NCBI RefSeq assembly: GCF_014649715.1
Contig: NZ_BMTO01000014.1
Coordinates: forward strand, 122,140 to 186,139
DNA: 64,000 bases
Source of the DNA: Streptomyces lateritius
Lineage (GTDB): Bacteria; Actinomycetota; Actinomycetes; Streptomycetales; Streptomycetaceae
Direction of reading: 5' to 3'
The first letter of the stretch is position 1, and each line of letters starts with the position of its first letter. The position numbers and the translations under genes were made by a program. Shown piece by piece: positions 35,072 through 43,908 of this stretch. The notes under the pieces were generated by a model. That model had not been told where the DNA came from and searched no databases. It worked only from the letters and a program-made list of their open reading frames with translations.

Positions 35072-36757
35072 ATGACCACCGCCTCACCCCACCGTCGACA
35101 GAATCACTGCCATCCGGTGGTCCACGTGCTTGTCGCCATGCTGCTGCTACTGGGAGGCAACGCCTACGCGGGGGCAGCGTTGGCAACGGACCCTACCGAT
35201 GATCCAAGCCCGCCGCCCGCGTCAGAGCATCATCCGATGCCTCCCGACTCCCCGGATCCCGATCAGCGCACGGAACCTCTGCCGCACGAATCGCCCGATG
35301 GTCCGGTGCCACCGACCTCCCATACGCCCGGCGAACACGCCACCATGCGGGCCGACAGGATTCCGCCCCAGGACTACGCAGCGGACGCCGTCGCGCGAGT
35401 CGAGGTCGTGGCGCACGTCGATGTCGCTGTGCACTGGGACACGATGCGCCAGTACCACTTCAAGTCGCTCGTCGATACCACGGCAGGCGGCACAGGCGTC
35501 TTCGTCAATCCGAGCGGTGGTCTTGTCACCTCTGCCGAGGCCGTCGAACTGAACCACGAACGGGTCACCGTCTACGCGGTGAACCAGGCATGGAATCGGG
35601 CTGCGGGGGTACCACTGCCGAAGAACCCGTACGAGCGCATGCGCGTGCGCGACGACCCGAAACTCGATGCGGCTGTCAACAGTTGCTACCAGCCCAACAG
35701 CCCGAAGGCGGAATGCGCCGTCTTCATCACGCCCGAGGTCAGGGTGCACCCCTACACCGCCGCCGAGAAGCCCAAGGCGCTCAAGGCGGTCGTCATGTCC
35801 ACCTCTGGCGGAGTGGCGGTGCTTTCCGTCGCCGCCCCGGGCAAGACGGCCACGGTCGCGCTCGCGGCGGACCCGCAGGCCGACAAGACCTGGACGTCGG
35901 TCGGCTGGCCGACCACACCCACCGCCACAGCGAGACCGCCCACCATGCAAGGGCGTTACGACCGCCAGGGCGCGGTCTCGGACCAGGACATCGACAAGCT
36001 GCGAAAGCACCTCGGAGCAGGGATGTCCGGCTCGGTGCTCGTCGACGACCGGGGCGCTGTGACCGGCATGTTGAGCCCCGCCGACCGCTCCGTGGACATA
36101 CTGCGACCCGGTCAGATCACCGAGGCGCTCGCCAAGAGCGGTATGCAGGCCGAACGCGGCCCCGGCGATTCCAGCATGGCCAACGGGCTGGCGTTGTACG
36201 CGAAACACGAGTATCGCCACGCTGCACCATGGCTGCACAGCGCCGCGGACGACACCGGGCAGGGAGCGATGGCCGTCCGCTACCACAAAGCCGCGCACGA
36301 CAGCACGGGCAAGTCCAATGACATGAGTGACGAGGCCGACGCACACACCGGCCACGACGCCTCCGGCGGCAGCACCAACTGGGCCTTGATCGGACCACTC
36401 ATCGGTCTGACGGTTCTGGCGGTGGCGGGCGGAGTTCTGTTCGTGCTCAAGCGCCGCCGGCAGGGCCCCACCGACGAGACGGACACGGAAGGTCCACCGC
36501 CGCCCCCAGCAGACCCGACCGCACCGACCGCCACGCACGTTCTCGGGCCCGCACCAGGGAAACGCCCACCGCCCACGATGACACCACCCTCGGAGCCTGA
36601 GAACCACGAGCGGCGAGCCGGCGACCGACCGGAGTCCCACCAGGAGGACCCCGACCGTCCAGCCGCCCGAGGTACCTACTGCGGAAACTGTGGTGCCCTA
36701 TTGTCCCCCGGTGATCGCTTCTGCTTCGCCTGCGGCACTGCCTTCCACGGCCCTTGA
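35072..36757 (+). CDS. Membrane-anchored degenerate trypsin-fold protein with C-terminal zinc ribbon
   Basis: The 561-residue product has a signal peptide (about 15-38), an acidic Pro-rich linker, and a trypsin-like domain (about 100-350). GTGVFVNPSGGLVTSAEAV aligns with the GTGFxVxxxGxVVTNAHVV motif of HtrA/DegP-like proteases, but the catalytic His is replaced by Glu. The serine-loop equivalent GMSGSVLVDDRGAVTGM keeps a Ser near residue 320. A short TPR-like helical pair (about 370-410) precedes one membrane helix (about 436-458). A cytoplasmic tail then ends in a zinc ribbon (CGNCGALL...CFACG). It is probably a non-proteolytic sensor. It sits 13 bases before a Ser/Thr kinase gene, so the two are co-transcribed and may form a receptor-kinase pair. 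Confidence 0.75.
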   Translation: MTTASPHRRQNHCHPVVHVLVAMLLLLGGNAYAGAALATDPTDDPSPPPASEHHPMPPDSPDPDQRTEPLPHESPDGPVPPTSHTPGEHATMRADRIPPQDYAADAVARVEVVAHVDVAVHWDTMRQYHFKSLVDTTAGGTGVFVNPSGGLVTSAEAVELNHERVTVYAVNQAWNRAAGVPLPKNPYERMRVRDDPKLDAAVNSCYQPNSPKAECAVFITPEVRVHPYTAAEKPKALKAVVMSTSGGVAVLSVAAPGKTATVALAADPQADKTWTSVGWPTTPTATARPPTMQGRYDRQGAVSDQDIDKLRKHLGAGMSGSVLVDDRGAVTGMLSPADRSVDILRPGQITEALAKSGMQAERGPGDSSMANGLALYAKHEYRHAAPWLHSAADDTGQGAMAVRYHKAAHDSTGKSNDMSDEADAHTGHDASGGSTNWALIGPLIGLTVLAVAGGVLFVLKRRRQGPTDETDTEGPPPPPADPTAPTATHVLGPAPGKRPPPTMTPPSEPENHERRAGDRPESHQEDPDRPAARGTYCGNCGALLSPGDRFCFACGTAFHGP

Positions 36758-36770
36758 GGACTCGACTGAG

Positions 36771-38441
36771 ATGTCCACGCAACCACGCATCACTCTGGAA
36801 CCCGGTGAGGAGCTGGCCGGATATCGCATCGAGTCATTCATCGCCCGTGGCGGCATGGCCGTGGTGTACCTGGCCCGGGATCTGTCCCTGGGACGGCCGG
36901 TTGCCCTGAAACTACTCGCCCCCGAACTCACTTCCCACGCGAACTTCCGGGCCCGCTTCGTGCGGGAGTCGGAGCTTGCGGCCTCAGTTGACCACCCCAA
37001 CATCCTGCCGATCTACGGCGCCGGCGAGGCCAACGGTGTGCTCTACATCGCGATGCGGTACGTCGACGGGGAGGACTTGGGTCAGCTCTTGAACCGGCGC
37101 GCCCAAATGCCGCAGAGACACGGCCAACTGACAGTGGCCGAAGCGATGTCCCTGTTCACCCAGGCCGCAGGCGCGCTCGACGCCGCGCATGGAGTGGGAT
37201 TGGTACACCGAGACGTCAAACCCGGCAACATCCTTCTGTCCGGCGCCGACGAGCCGGTCCCTGCGCGCCACGTCTACCTGACGGACTTCGGCCTGACCAA
37301 ACGTTCAGCGAGTCTGACGGGCTTCACCACCACCGGACACTTCCTCGGAACGATCGCGTACGTCGCCCCGGAACAGATCGCCGGTCGCACAGCCGGTGGA
37401 CGGACGGACATCTACTCGCTGGGATGTGTCATGTTCCAGGCGCTGACCGGCCAGCCACCCTTCGTCCGCGACGACGACGCCGCCACCCTGTGGGCCCACA
37501 TGTCCGCGGCCAGGCCGAAGGTGTCCGACTACCGGGATGACCTTCCCCACGGCGTGGACACGGTGCTGAATCGCGCGATGGCACCCGACCCGGAGGAACG
37601 CCAGCCATCCTGCCGGGTGGTCATCGAGGAGCTGAGGCAGGTACTCCGTGTCACGCCCCCCATCACGGGACCAGAGACGAGCAGCGCCGAATCGCGTAGG
37701 CCGCCACCGATCCCGCCGCCCCCCGGCCCAGCTCCAAAACCGCCCTCATCTGACCACGGGGCCGGAGCCGAGGACCCGCCTTCCCGGCGACAACGAACCC
37801 GTCCGCATGCGCCTCACCGCCGCCCCCCGCGGCGTGTGCTGGCGCTGCTCGCCGCCTTGATCGTCCTCGCGGCCGGCGTGGTCACTGCGGTGTTCACCTT
37901 CCAGTCCGACAGCTCCTGGGTTGATACGGGAGCCCAGGCATCCCCCTTCCGGCTCGAGCACCCTCCGAACTGGACCCACCATCCGGGCACCGGCGCGGTG
38001 ATGTATGCCGACACCCCCGACCATCTCATCGGCATCTTCACCGACGGCGACAAGGAACAATGGCAGCGCGCCGAGAAGGTCGTCGACGAAGCCCCGGACA
38101 AACTCGCGGGCGTCATGCTCCGCTACACCGAGGAGCCGTTGAACCTGAGCACATCCACCCAAGCAGCCGAGGTGATCCGCGCCATCCCTGCATTTCGTCA
38201 GACACGCCTCGGCAACCCGGTGCCCGACCGGGTAGACGGCGTCACCGGCTGGCGTCTGGACGGGACACTGGCGAACCCCAACAGCACAGGCACGCCCGAC
38301 CGGATCGCCTACAGCTATTACTTGCTCAGCGTCCCAAGCGGCACGGCCCATCTGGTCTTCTTCGCACTGCCCGACCGCATGGAAAAGCAGGACGACACAT
38401 TCACCCGGGTACGCAGCACAATCCAGCTCCCCAAGGACTGA
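36771..38441 (+). CDS. Membrane Ser/Thr protein kinase
   Basis: The 556-residue protein has a kinase domain (about 18-285): IARGGMAVVY loop, Lys47 in VALKLL, HRDVKPGN, TDFGLTK, and GTIAYVAPEQ in the activation segment. A Pro-rich juxtamembrane stretch leads to one membrane helix (about 370-392, VLALLAALIVLAAGVVTAVF) and an extracellular domain of about 160 residues (FRLEHPPNWTHHPGTGAVMY onward) of unknown fold. The ATG at 36771 follows GAGGA overlapping the upstream stop region. It is the second gene of the operon with the pseudo-protease, and has no PASTA repeats. Confidence 0.93.
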   Translation: MSTQPRITLEPGEELAGYRIESFIARGGMAVVYLARDLSLGRPVALKLLAPELTSHANFRARFVRESELAASVDHPNILPIYGAGEANGVLYIAMRYVDGEDLGQLLNRRAQMPQRHGQLTVAEAMSLFTQAAGALDAAHGVGLVHRDVKPGNILLSGADEPVPARHVYLTDFGLTKRSASLTGFTTTGHFLGTIAYVAPEQIAGRTAGGRTDIYSLGCVMFQALTGQPPFVRDDDAATLWAHMSAARPKVSDYRDDLPHGVDTVLNRAMAPDPEERQPSCRVVIEELRQVLRVTPPITGPETSSAESRRPPPIPPPPGPAPKPPSSDHGAGAEDPPSRRQRTRPHAPHRRPPRRVLALLAALIVLAAGVVTAVFTFQSDSSWVDTGAQASPFRLEHPPNWTHHPGTGAVMYADTPDHLIGIFTDGDKEQWQRAEKVVDEAPDKLAGVMLRYTEEPLNLSTSTQAAEVIRAIPAFRQTRLGNPVPDRVDGVTGWRLDGTLANPNSTGTPDRIAYSYYLLSVPSGTAHLVFFALPDRMEKQDDTFTRVRSTIQLPKD

Positions 38442-38932
38442 TCGCCCGAAACGGGTGTGGCAGAAGGCTGGTGCGGCACGCCGGCGTGCTCGCTGACCTG
38501 CTCGAGGTCTTGCAGCCAGGAGGCGCGTGGCCGGGGGAGCGGTGTGGGTGGCGGGGCCTGCGGGCGTGCCGTCGTAGGACTCCGGCCCCAACGGCGCCGT
38601 CGGCGCGCGAAGGCGGGTTGACCGGCTCCCCGACCGAGTCCGGGCGTAGGCCCAGGCGGCGGGGGAGGCGTGCGCCACGACGCGGGCCCCGGCACCCGGT
38701 ACCTGGCCTTCACCTCGTCGGCACCACTGCCCAGGTAACGATCGCCAACGGTGGGCGTGACGACCCGGCCATCCTGACGTACTGACGCCGCTCCCCGTCC
38801 GCCCGGCCGGGGAGCCGGCGCCAGGGTGGACGGCTACCCGAACGGCGGTTTATCCGGATATGACACCGTTTTAGTCTGCCGAGAAGGGAAGCGGAGGCAC
38901 TCCGCCCCGACGGACTCGGATTGGGAGACTCC
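38442..38932. other. Intergenic stretch, no supported gene
   Basis: Nothing firm is visible. A plus-strand tail near 38700-38785 (LVGTTAQVTIANGGRDDPAI then LTY and a stop) may be the end of a lost gene. The GGGAG ribosome site of the next gene is at its right edge. Confidence 0.4.
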
Positions 38933-39733
38933 ATGCGCGGCCGGACGACTCGTCTCTGGAACTGGCCGGGGGGCGCGTTCCTCACGCTCATGCTCGCCTG
39001 CGCCGCTGCGGCCCCGCTGACCGGCTGCACCTCCGGCGACGACCCCGATCCGCGCCCGGACACCAACGTGACCGCCCCGACGACGGAGGACGGGCGGGAG
39101 ACGGAGCAGGAAAGGCGGGAGAGGGAGAAGCGGGAGAGGGAGAAGGACGATGGGAGCTTCAACCGCGCGGGCCGGCTCTCCGACGGTTTCTCGGGCCACT
39201 GGCCACAGAGCTACAAGAAGACGGTCACGAATCCGTCCTCCGAGCCCTACGTGGGCACGCTCCAAGTGCTGGACTGCACACCGGGCGAGGCGAGCCGGCC
39301 CGCCATTCCGCCCAGCCAGACCGTGACCGTGCCCCCCGGGGGCAGGGTCGCGCCGGAGTTCAGGTTCTCGGAGGAGGGCGGGAACTCGAAGCCGACCCGC
39401 CAGGTCTGCGCGACCCTCCGGAACAAAGCCGGGGTCTCCGACGAGGTCAGCGAGCCGATCTCCGCGGATCCCGTGCCGCCGCCCGGGGAGACCACCGGCG
39501 AGACGACCGGCGAGACCACTGGGGAAACAACCGGAGAGACCACTGGGGAAACAACCGGAGAGACTACGGGCGAGGTGACCGGCGAGACCACTGGGGAAGC
39601 CACGGGCGAGACGACCGGTGAGACCACTGGGGAAACGACGGGCGAGGCGACCGGTGAGACCACCGGGGAGACCACGGGCGAGACCACCGGCGGGGGCACG
39701 TCCGAAACCGGCGGGTCCGACGAGAACGGCTGA
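38933..39733 (+). CDS. Lipoprotein with a long C-terminal ETTG repeat
   Basis: The 266-residue product has a lipoprotein signal with the lipobox LTGC (Cys32), then a charged coiled-coil-like stretch rich in Glu/Arg (about 58-75). A beta-rich domain of about 100 residues follows (YKKTVTNPSSEPYVGTLQVL, QTVTVPPGGRVAPEFRF, RQVCATLRN, with two cysteines). A tail of about 70 residues is made mostly of ETTG units, a few changed to EATG or EVTG. The tail is likely extended and flexible, perhaps spanning the wall. ATG 38933 has GGGAG just upstream. A multi-pass membrane protein gene follows 23 bases later, suggesting an operon. Confidence 0.75.
   Translation: MRGRTTRLWNWPGGAFLTLMLACAAAAPLTGCTSGDDPDPRPDTNVTAPTTEDGRETEQERREREKREREKDDGSFNRAGRLSDGFSGHWPQSYKKTVTNPSSEPYVGTLQVLDCTPGEASRPAIPPSQTVTVPPGGRVAPEFRFSEEGGNSKPTRQVCATLRNKAGVSDEVSEPISADPVPPPGETTGETTGETTGETTGETTGETTGETTGEVTGETTGEATGETTGETTGETTGEATGETTGETTGETTGGGTSETGGSDENG
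39487..39690 (+). repeat. 12-bp coding minisatellite for ETTG
   Basis: About 17 imperfect 12-bp units of the type GAGACCACCGGC encode the lipoprotein tail. Variants differ at third bases (for example GAAACAACCGGA, GAGACTACGGGC), so the array is old enough to have diverged, but two 24-bp blocks remain nearly identical. Confidence 0.85.
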
Positions 39734-39756
39734 ACCGTCCGAGCGAAGGGGGCTTT

Positions 39757-40629
39757 ATGGCCGAAGAGGACTCCGACAGCGGAAGGCGCCCATGGGGCGA
39801 CTGGGTCGTCACCTTCGCCACACTGGCCGCCCCGACCACGTTCTTCGGTGCTCTACTGCTCTACTTCGGCTTCGCTTACACCGATGCCCTGTACGCGCAC
39901 TTCGGCGTCGACGCCGCGACCCTCGGCTTCTCCACCCAGGACTACGCGCTGCGCAGTGCCGGGGCCCTCTACGTCCCCGCGGGCGCGGCGCTCACCGTCG
40001 CGCTGGCCGGCGTCCTGGTCTACTACGCGGCGCGCACGCTGGGAAACCGGGGCGCGCCCCTGCCGCCGGGGAGCCGACTGGCGCCGTATGTGGTCTCGAC
40101 CTGCGGCCTGGTCATGTTCGTCCTCGGCGTGCTCGGCGGTTTCGCTGTGTGGCGTGCCGGAGCGATGGACACCCCCCTGCTGATCGGCGGCGGGCTGGTG
40201 CTTGTCGTGTTCGGCAGGGCCCTCTCCTTCAAGCTCCGCGGCGCCGACTACCCGGTGGCACGCGAGCGGCTGGCGCTCGCCCTCGTGGCCGCGCTGGTCG
40301 GCCTGTCCTGCTTCTGGGCGGTGCACGCGTACGCCAAGAGGCACGGCGCTGACGACGCTCGGTACCTGGCAGGGCGCCTGTGGCTGCGTCCCGCGGTGAC
40401 CGTCGACACGGCGGAGCGCCTGTACTTCCCCCCTCGGCAGGTACGCGAGACGGCTCTGCCGGTCACCGGTCCCCCGCAGCGGTTCCGGTACCGGTACGAG
40501 GGTCTGCGGCTCCTCGCGGAGGTCAACGGCCGCATGTTTCTCATCCCCGAGGACTGGGCGGAGACGGGCGGCGGCGTGCTGGTCGTGCCGGCGGACGGCG
40601 CGGTGCGCGTCGCCTTTCACTCGGGCTGA
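39757..40629 (+). CDS. Multi-pass membrane protein of unknown function
   Basis: The 290-residue product has five likely membrane helices (near 18-38, 70-93, 108-132, 140-158 and 170-190) followed by a C-terminal soluble domain of about 100 residues ending LIPEDWAETGGGVLVVPADG. No family was recognised. The ATG follows GAAGGGGG. It is the last gene of a probable operon with the ETTG lipoprotein, and both may form one envelope complex. Confidence 0.7.
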   Translation: MAEEDSDSGRRPWGDWVVTFATLAAPTTFFGALLLYFGFAYTDALYAHFGVDAATLGFSTQDYALRSAGALYVPAGAALTVALAGVLVYYAARTLGNRGAPLPPGSRLAPYVVSTCGLVMFVLGVLGGFAVWRAGAMDTPLLIGGGLVLVVFGRALSFKLRGADYPVARERLALALVAALVGLSCFWAVHAYAKRHGADDARYLAGRLWLRPAVTVDTAERLYFPPRQVRETALPVTGPPQRFRYRYEGLRLLAEVNGRMFLIPEDWAETGGGVLVVPADGAVRVAFHSG

Positions 40630-40678
40630 GGCGTCCCGGCCGCACAGGTCGTCGCGGGTCGGGCACCCGGGCCCCGCC

Positions 40679-41040
40679 TCACTCTCCAGCGACCACTGCT
40701 GACACGAAGCCGAGCGCATCGCCTGCGTCCCGGCCCTGCTCACGCGCCGAGGTCCATGCGCTGCGGATCATCGACCACCACTCCGCCAACGGCCGCCCGT
40801 ACCCGAATCCGTAGCCGCCGACGCCGATCACGGCGCCCAGGGTCCGGAACTCCTCCTGCGCCGTGCGATCGCCAGCGAGCGCGTCGCAGCCACGGAGGCG
40901 GCCGTCGCGCCGGCGCAGCAGCACGACACGCGACCAGGGCCCGCTCCGACCGCTCCACCCCAGTCGTCCACGCCTGGAGCGTCTGCCGTCCCTGGGCGCC
41001 GAGCACGGGGTGATCGAGTAACCCCTCGAGCAGATTCCGC
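40679..41040 (-). pseudogene. C-terminal remnant of an unidentified protein
   Basis: Minus-strand blocks in two frames look coding: HPVLGAQGRQTLQAWTTGVE and, after a shift, TAQEEFRTLGAVIGVGGYGF then GYGRPLAEWWSMIRSAWTSA and a clean stop at 40679. No start or upstream domain is left. Family unknown. Confidence 0.4.
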
Positions 41041-41095
41041 CCGCGGGCGTCACGGAGGAGGGGCTGACTTTGGCACTGTTGCCACCCCCGTCGAC

Positions 41096-41111
41096 GGTAA
41101 CACCTGTTACC
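41096..41111 (+). promoter_or_regulatory. Perfect inverted repeat operator before the toxin-antitoxin-like pair
   Basis: GGTAACA-CC-TGTTACC is a perfect 7-bp inverted repeat 8 bases upstream of ATG 41120. TTGCCA at 41079 could be a -35 element with the repeat overlapping the -10 region. Its position is typical of autoregulation by an antitoxin. Confidence 0.55.
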
Positions 41112-41119
41112 ATGCTGGC

Positions 41120-41359
41120 ATGGGGAAGACGCAGCTGGGCGCGCGCGTGGATGAAGACGTCGCGGAACTCGCGAAGAAGCGCGCCGCCGACCTTGGACTG
41201 AGCATCGGCGACTACCTCGCCCGGCTCGTACAGGATGACGCCAGCGGCCTGCGCGCCCGCGCGGTCGACGTAGCCGCCCGCTTCCTGGTGGAACATCAGA
41301 GTGTCTTCGACGAAGCCGAGGGTGCCCAGCAGGCACCGCCGGGAGCCTGCGCGGCCTGA
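41120..41359 (+). CDS. Probable antitoxin of a Doc-like module
   Basis: The 79-residue product has an N-terminal segment suited to a ribbon-helix-helix fold (KTQLGARVDEDVAELAKKRA, LGLSIGDYLARLV) and a C-terminal helical tail (AARFLVEHQSVFDEAEGAQQ) that could embrace a toxin. A perfect inverted repeat lies just upstream. Its stop (TGA) overlaps the ATG of the Doc-like gene by one base, the usual antitoxin-first order with coupled translation. Confidence 0.7.
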   Translation: MGKTQLGARVDEDVAELAKKRAADLGLSIGDYLARLVQDDASGLRARAVDVAARFLVEHQSVFDEAEGAQQAPPGACAA

Positions 41360-41736
41360 TGGATCTGAACATCGACGTGCCCTGGATCCTGCAGGTTGCC
41401 GAGGCGGCCGGGGCGAACGATCCGGCACCTGACGACTACGGCGTTCCCATCTCGGCGGTGGCCCGCCACCGGGCCGAGCTGTTCGAGCAGGCCGTCTACG
41501 AAGGCCCCTACGTCAAGGCCGCCGCCCTGGTGCACACGCTGGGCCGGTGCCGCTGGCTGGAGCGCTCCAACCTCGCCGTCGCCGCGGCCACCGGCGTGAT
41601 GTACCTCGAGGCCGCCGGAATCACGGTCAAACCCGCCCGCGAGGACGCCATCGCTCTCAAGGACCTGCTCCTGGACCCGACCTGCACCGCCGAGAAGATC
41701 GCCGCTCTGCTGCGGGCCTGGCCCACCACCACCTGA
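41359..41736 (+). CDS. Doc-like (Fic fold) toxin homologue with a degenerate active site
   Basis: The 125-residue product aligns with Doc/Fic proteins: DYGVPISAVARHRAELFEQA matches the early helix, and YVKAAALVHTLGR followed by WLERSNLAVAAATGVMYLEA covers the Fic motif region. In active Doc the motif is HxFx(D/N)xNK(R); here the His is replaced by Arg65, the Phe by Leu and NKR by NLA, with only Asn71 kept. Doc phosphorylates EF-Tu, and the kinase chemistry needs the Fic His. This copy may be inert or act differently. Translation is coupled to the antitoxin gene. Confidence 0.7.
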   Translation: MDLNIDVPWILQVAEAAGANDPAPDDYGVPISAVARHRAELFEQAVYEGPYVKAAALVHTLGRCRWLERSNLAVAAATGVMYLEAAGITVKPAREDAIALKDLLLDPTCTAEKIAALLRAWPTTT

Positions 41737-41812
41737 AACGACTCGGTGGCCCCCCGCACACTGGGATGGGTTCGCTGAGGCAGGAGACCAACCACCGGGG
41801 GAGGAAGCGCAG

Positions 41813-42103
41813 ATGGATGTGGGCTCGATGCTCGGCAACATAGGCCGGGTGGCGGCCGGGGTGGGCCGGTTCGTGTGGGAGGCGATGACCGCGCCGACCA
41901 CGGGCACAGAGGACGATGCCCGGTCCGAGGTGGGCAGGCTCGCGGAGAAGATCGAAGACGAGGTACCGGAGGAGCTGCGGGACCGGGCATGGGGTCTGGT
42001 CCTGGAGGCGCTGTACGAGGTCCCCCGGGAGATCGAGCAGTTGGTGGAGGAACACCAGGGGCCGGACGACGAGGAGACCGAGGAGCCGTCGGCCCAGCAG
42101 TGA
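41813..42103 (+). CDS. Small acidic helical protein of unknown function
   Basis: The 96-residue product starts with a hydrophobic/amphipathic segment (MLGNIGRVAAGVGRFVWEAM) and continues with acidic helices (EVGRLAEKIEDEVPEELRDR, ALYEVPREIEQLVEEHQGP). The ATG follows GGGGGAGGAAGCGC, a good ribosome site. No family was recognised; the composition suggests a membrane-peripheral or protein-binding role. It lies 76 bases after the Doc-like gene and could be part of the same transcript. Confidence 0.6.
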   Translation: MDVGSMLGNIGRVAAGVGRFVWEAMTAPTTGTEDDARSEVGRLAEKIEDEVPEELRDRAWGLVLEALYEVPREIEQLVEEHQGPDDEETEEPSAQQ

Positions 42104-42232
42104 GGCCGGAATCCGAAGGGTCCGTCACCCCCACAAGGAGCGGCGGGCCCTTCGGCCTACTGGGGAACGGCACCCACAGCCGGCAGTTCAGCCCTGGTCT
42201 TGGTGCTGTTCCCGGGACTCCTGCAAGCTGAC

Positions 42233-42533
42233 TCACGTGCTGCGCAGGGCGGCGCGAATCTCCTTGCGGTCCTCGACGGCCTGCTTCTGGCCGGTGTCCG
42301 CCACGGTGTGACGCTCGGGCAGCCTGGTGAGCCGGTCGGCGAGACAGTTTGGCGACCGGTACCGCGGCCTTCAGCAGCTCGTCGATCTCGTCGCCGGTCT
42401 GCGGTCGCTCCTCGTCGTGCTCGCGGTCGGCGCCCTCCAGGCCCTGGGCGAGCTTGGGCCGCAGGCCTCTGGACAGGCGCCGGCCGCCGACGCTGGTGGG
42501 CTGGTCGCCGAGGAGCACGGAGGCGTTCACCAA
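42233..42533 (-). pseudogene. Frameshifted small helical protein
   Basis: From about 42533 the minus strand encodes VNASVLLGDQPTSVGGRRLS, GLRPKLAQGLEGADREHDEE and TGDEIDELLKAAVPVAKL. After a one-base shift it continues as LADRLTRLPERHTVADTGQK then EDRKEIRAALRST and a stop at 42233. The two halves fit one protein of about 100 residues. Family unknown. Confidence 0.5.
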
Positions 42534-43473
42534 GGACAGCGGGTGACGGGAATGGTCGCCGTTTGCGTGGCCGACGACGGCAACGGCCAGGCGACTTCAC
42601 CACACCGTCGTGCACCGCCGTCCCCCCGGCGTTCGGCCCGGACGTCGGGGAGGGGAACGGCGGCGGCATCACGTCCTGCCCGGGACACCGCCCGGACGCC
42701 GTCCATGAGGCATCGCCGCCGCCGGCACCGGGGACGCGCACTACCGGATGTTCCTGGCCCGGCTGATACTCGCTGAGCGTGAAGGAGCTGCTCATCATGT
42801 GAGTCCCTCGCCACACAACGTCGGCCGGTTCACGTCCACGGGGCGCCGAACACGGCGTATTCGAGCAGGCGGGCGCGGCATCGGACGGCGCCGGGCACCC
42901 CTTGGCGCGGCTTGGTCGGCGGCCGCCCGCATGAAGGAGAGGTGGACCGCGTAGCGGTGCGGTGACCAGTTCCTGTCCCGTCAGACCCAGCTGGCGATCG
43001 AACCGTCGGGGTCGTGGCCGGCCTCCCGGCCGACCGCTTGGGCCAGGGACCGTAGACGCCGGGCCAGAACCCGTTCGAGACGAGCGGCTGGGGGCTTGCC
43101 GACGGAGCCGTCGTGCCGCTGTGAGGGAACTTGGTGTCCTGCGAACTGCCGCAGCACCTCCCGCCGCTCGGATACGAGGTGGCTGCCGTGCAGCCGCGCC
43201 GACCAACCCCGCTCCGGGACCCGGAGACGGGAGGCCGCGTGCGCGAGCACCTGGTATATGGGCGGCGGAACGGGGCACTCGAATGCCGGAGGGTAATACC
43301 AAGAGTCCCTCATATACTGATTCGTCCCGCCGAGTCCCGTTCCTGATGGGGCATGCGGACACAAGTGGAAGAGCGGTCGAAGCACAGGTCCCGGGGCGGG
43401 ACGAAGAAGGCCGAGAGACCGCGCCCCGGTCCGGGAAGACCGCCATCGATTCGGAATCAGGAGTTGTTCGTAC
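42534..43473. other. Gap of about 0.9 kb without a supported gene
   Basis: Several long frames exist on both strands, but none has domain signal. A minus-strand frame beginning MMSSSFTLSEYQPGQEHPVV at about 42798 is protein-like for about 30 codons only. The right end (about 43290-43350) is AT-richer (AGGGTAATACC, CTCATATACTG) and probably holds the promoter of the PRC-barrel gene. Confidence 0.4.
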
Positions 43474-43836
43474 GTGACTGAGAACGCGTGGAATTACCGA
43501 CCGTCCTTCAACTACGCCGTCGGCGAGGACCTCACCGGCTACAAGGTGGAGGCGATCGACGGGAGCATCGGCAAGGTCGACAAGCACTCCGAGGAGGTGG
43601 ACGACGCCTACGTCGTGGTCGACACCGGTGTGTGGATCTTCGGCAAGGAGGTCCTCCTGCCGGCGAACACGATTTCGCGCATCGACGCGGAGGACGAGAG
43701 GATTTACCTGGACCTCACCAAGGAACAGATCGAGAACGCCCCCGAGTTCCACCGCGAGAAGCACCTCGACGAGGTCGCGTACCGCGATCAGGTGGCTTCG
43801 TACTACGGGCACACGGGTGGCGCCGGCCCGCTGTAG
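43474..43836 (+). CDS. PRC-barrel domain protein
   Basis: The 120-residue product has a PRC-barrel (about 20-80): VGEDLTGYKVEAIDGSIGKV, DAYVVVDTGVWIFGKEVLLP and TISRIDAEDERIYLDLTKEQ. This is the small beta-barrel found in RimM, photosynthetic reaction-centre H and many stand-alone actinobacterial stress proteins. The C terminus (FHREKHLDEVAYRDQVASYY) is typical of the streptomycete stand-alone form. GTG 43474 was chosen by family length. Function is unknown; related genes are often stress-induced. Confidence 0.88.
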   Translation: MTENAWNYRPSFNYAVGEDLTGYKVEAIDGSIGKVDKHSEEVDDAYVVVDTGVWIFGKEVLLPANTISRIDAEDERIYLDLTKEQIENAPEFHREKHLDEVAYRDQVASYYGHTGGAGPL

Positions 43837-43908
43837 GAGGCGGCGCTGGGCTGGTGGGGGCGCCGGAAGTGCCGGAGACGGGGAGGGCGAGCCGGCGGGG
43901 CCAGCGGC

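Noticed and set aside
39487-39690. CRISPR-like repeat array
   Set aside because: The units are contiguous 12-bp coding repeats without spacers, in frame with a lipoprotein.
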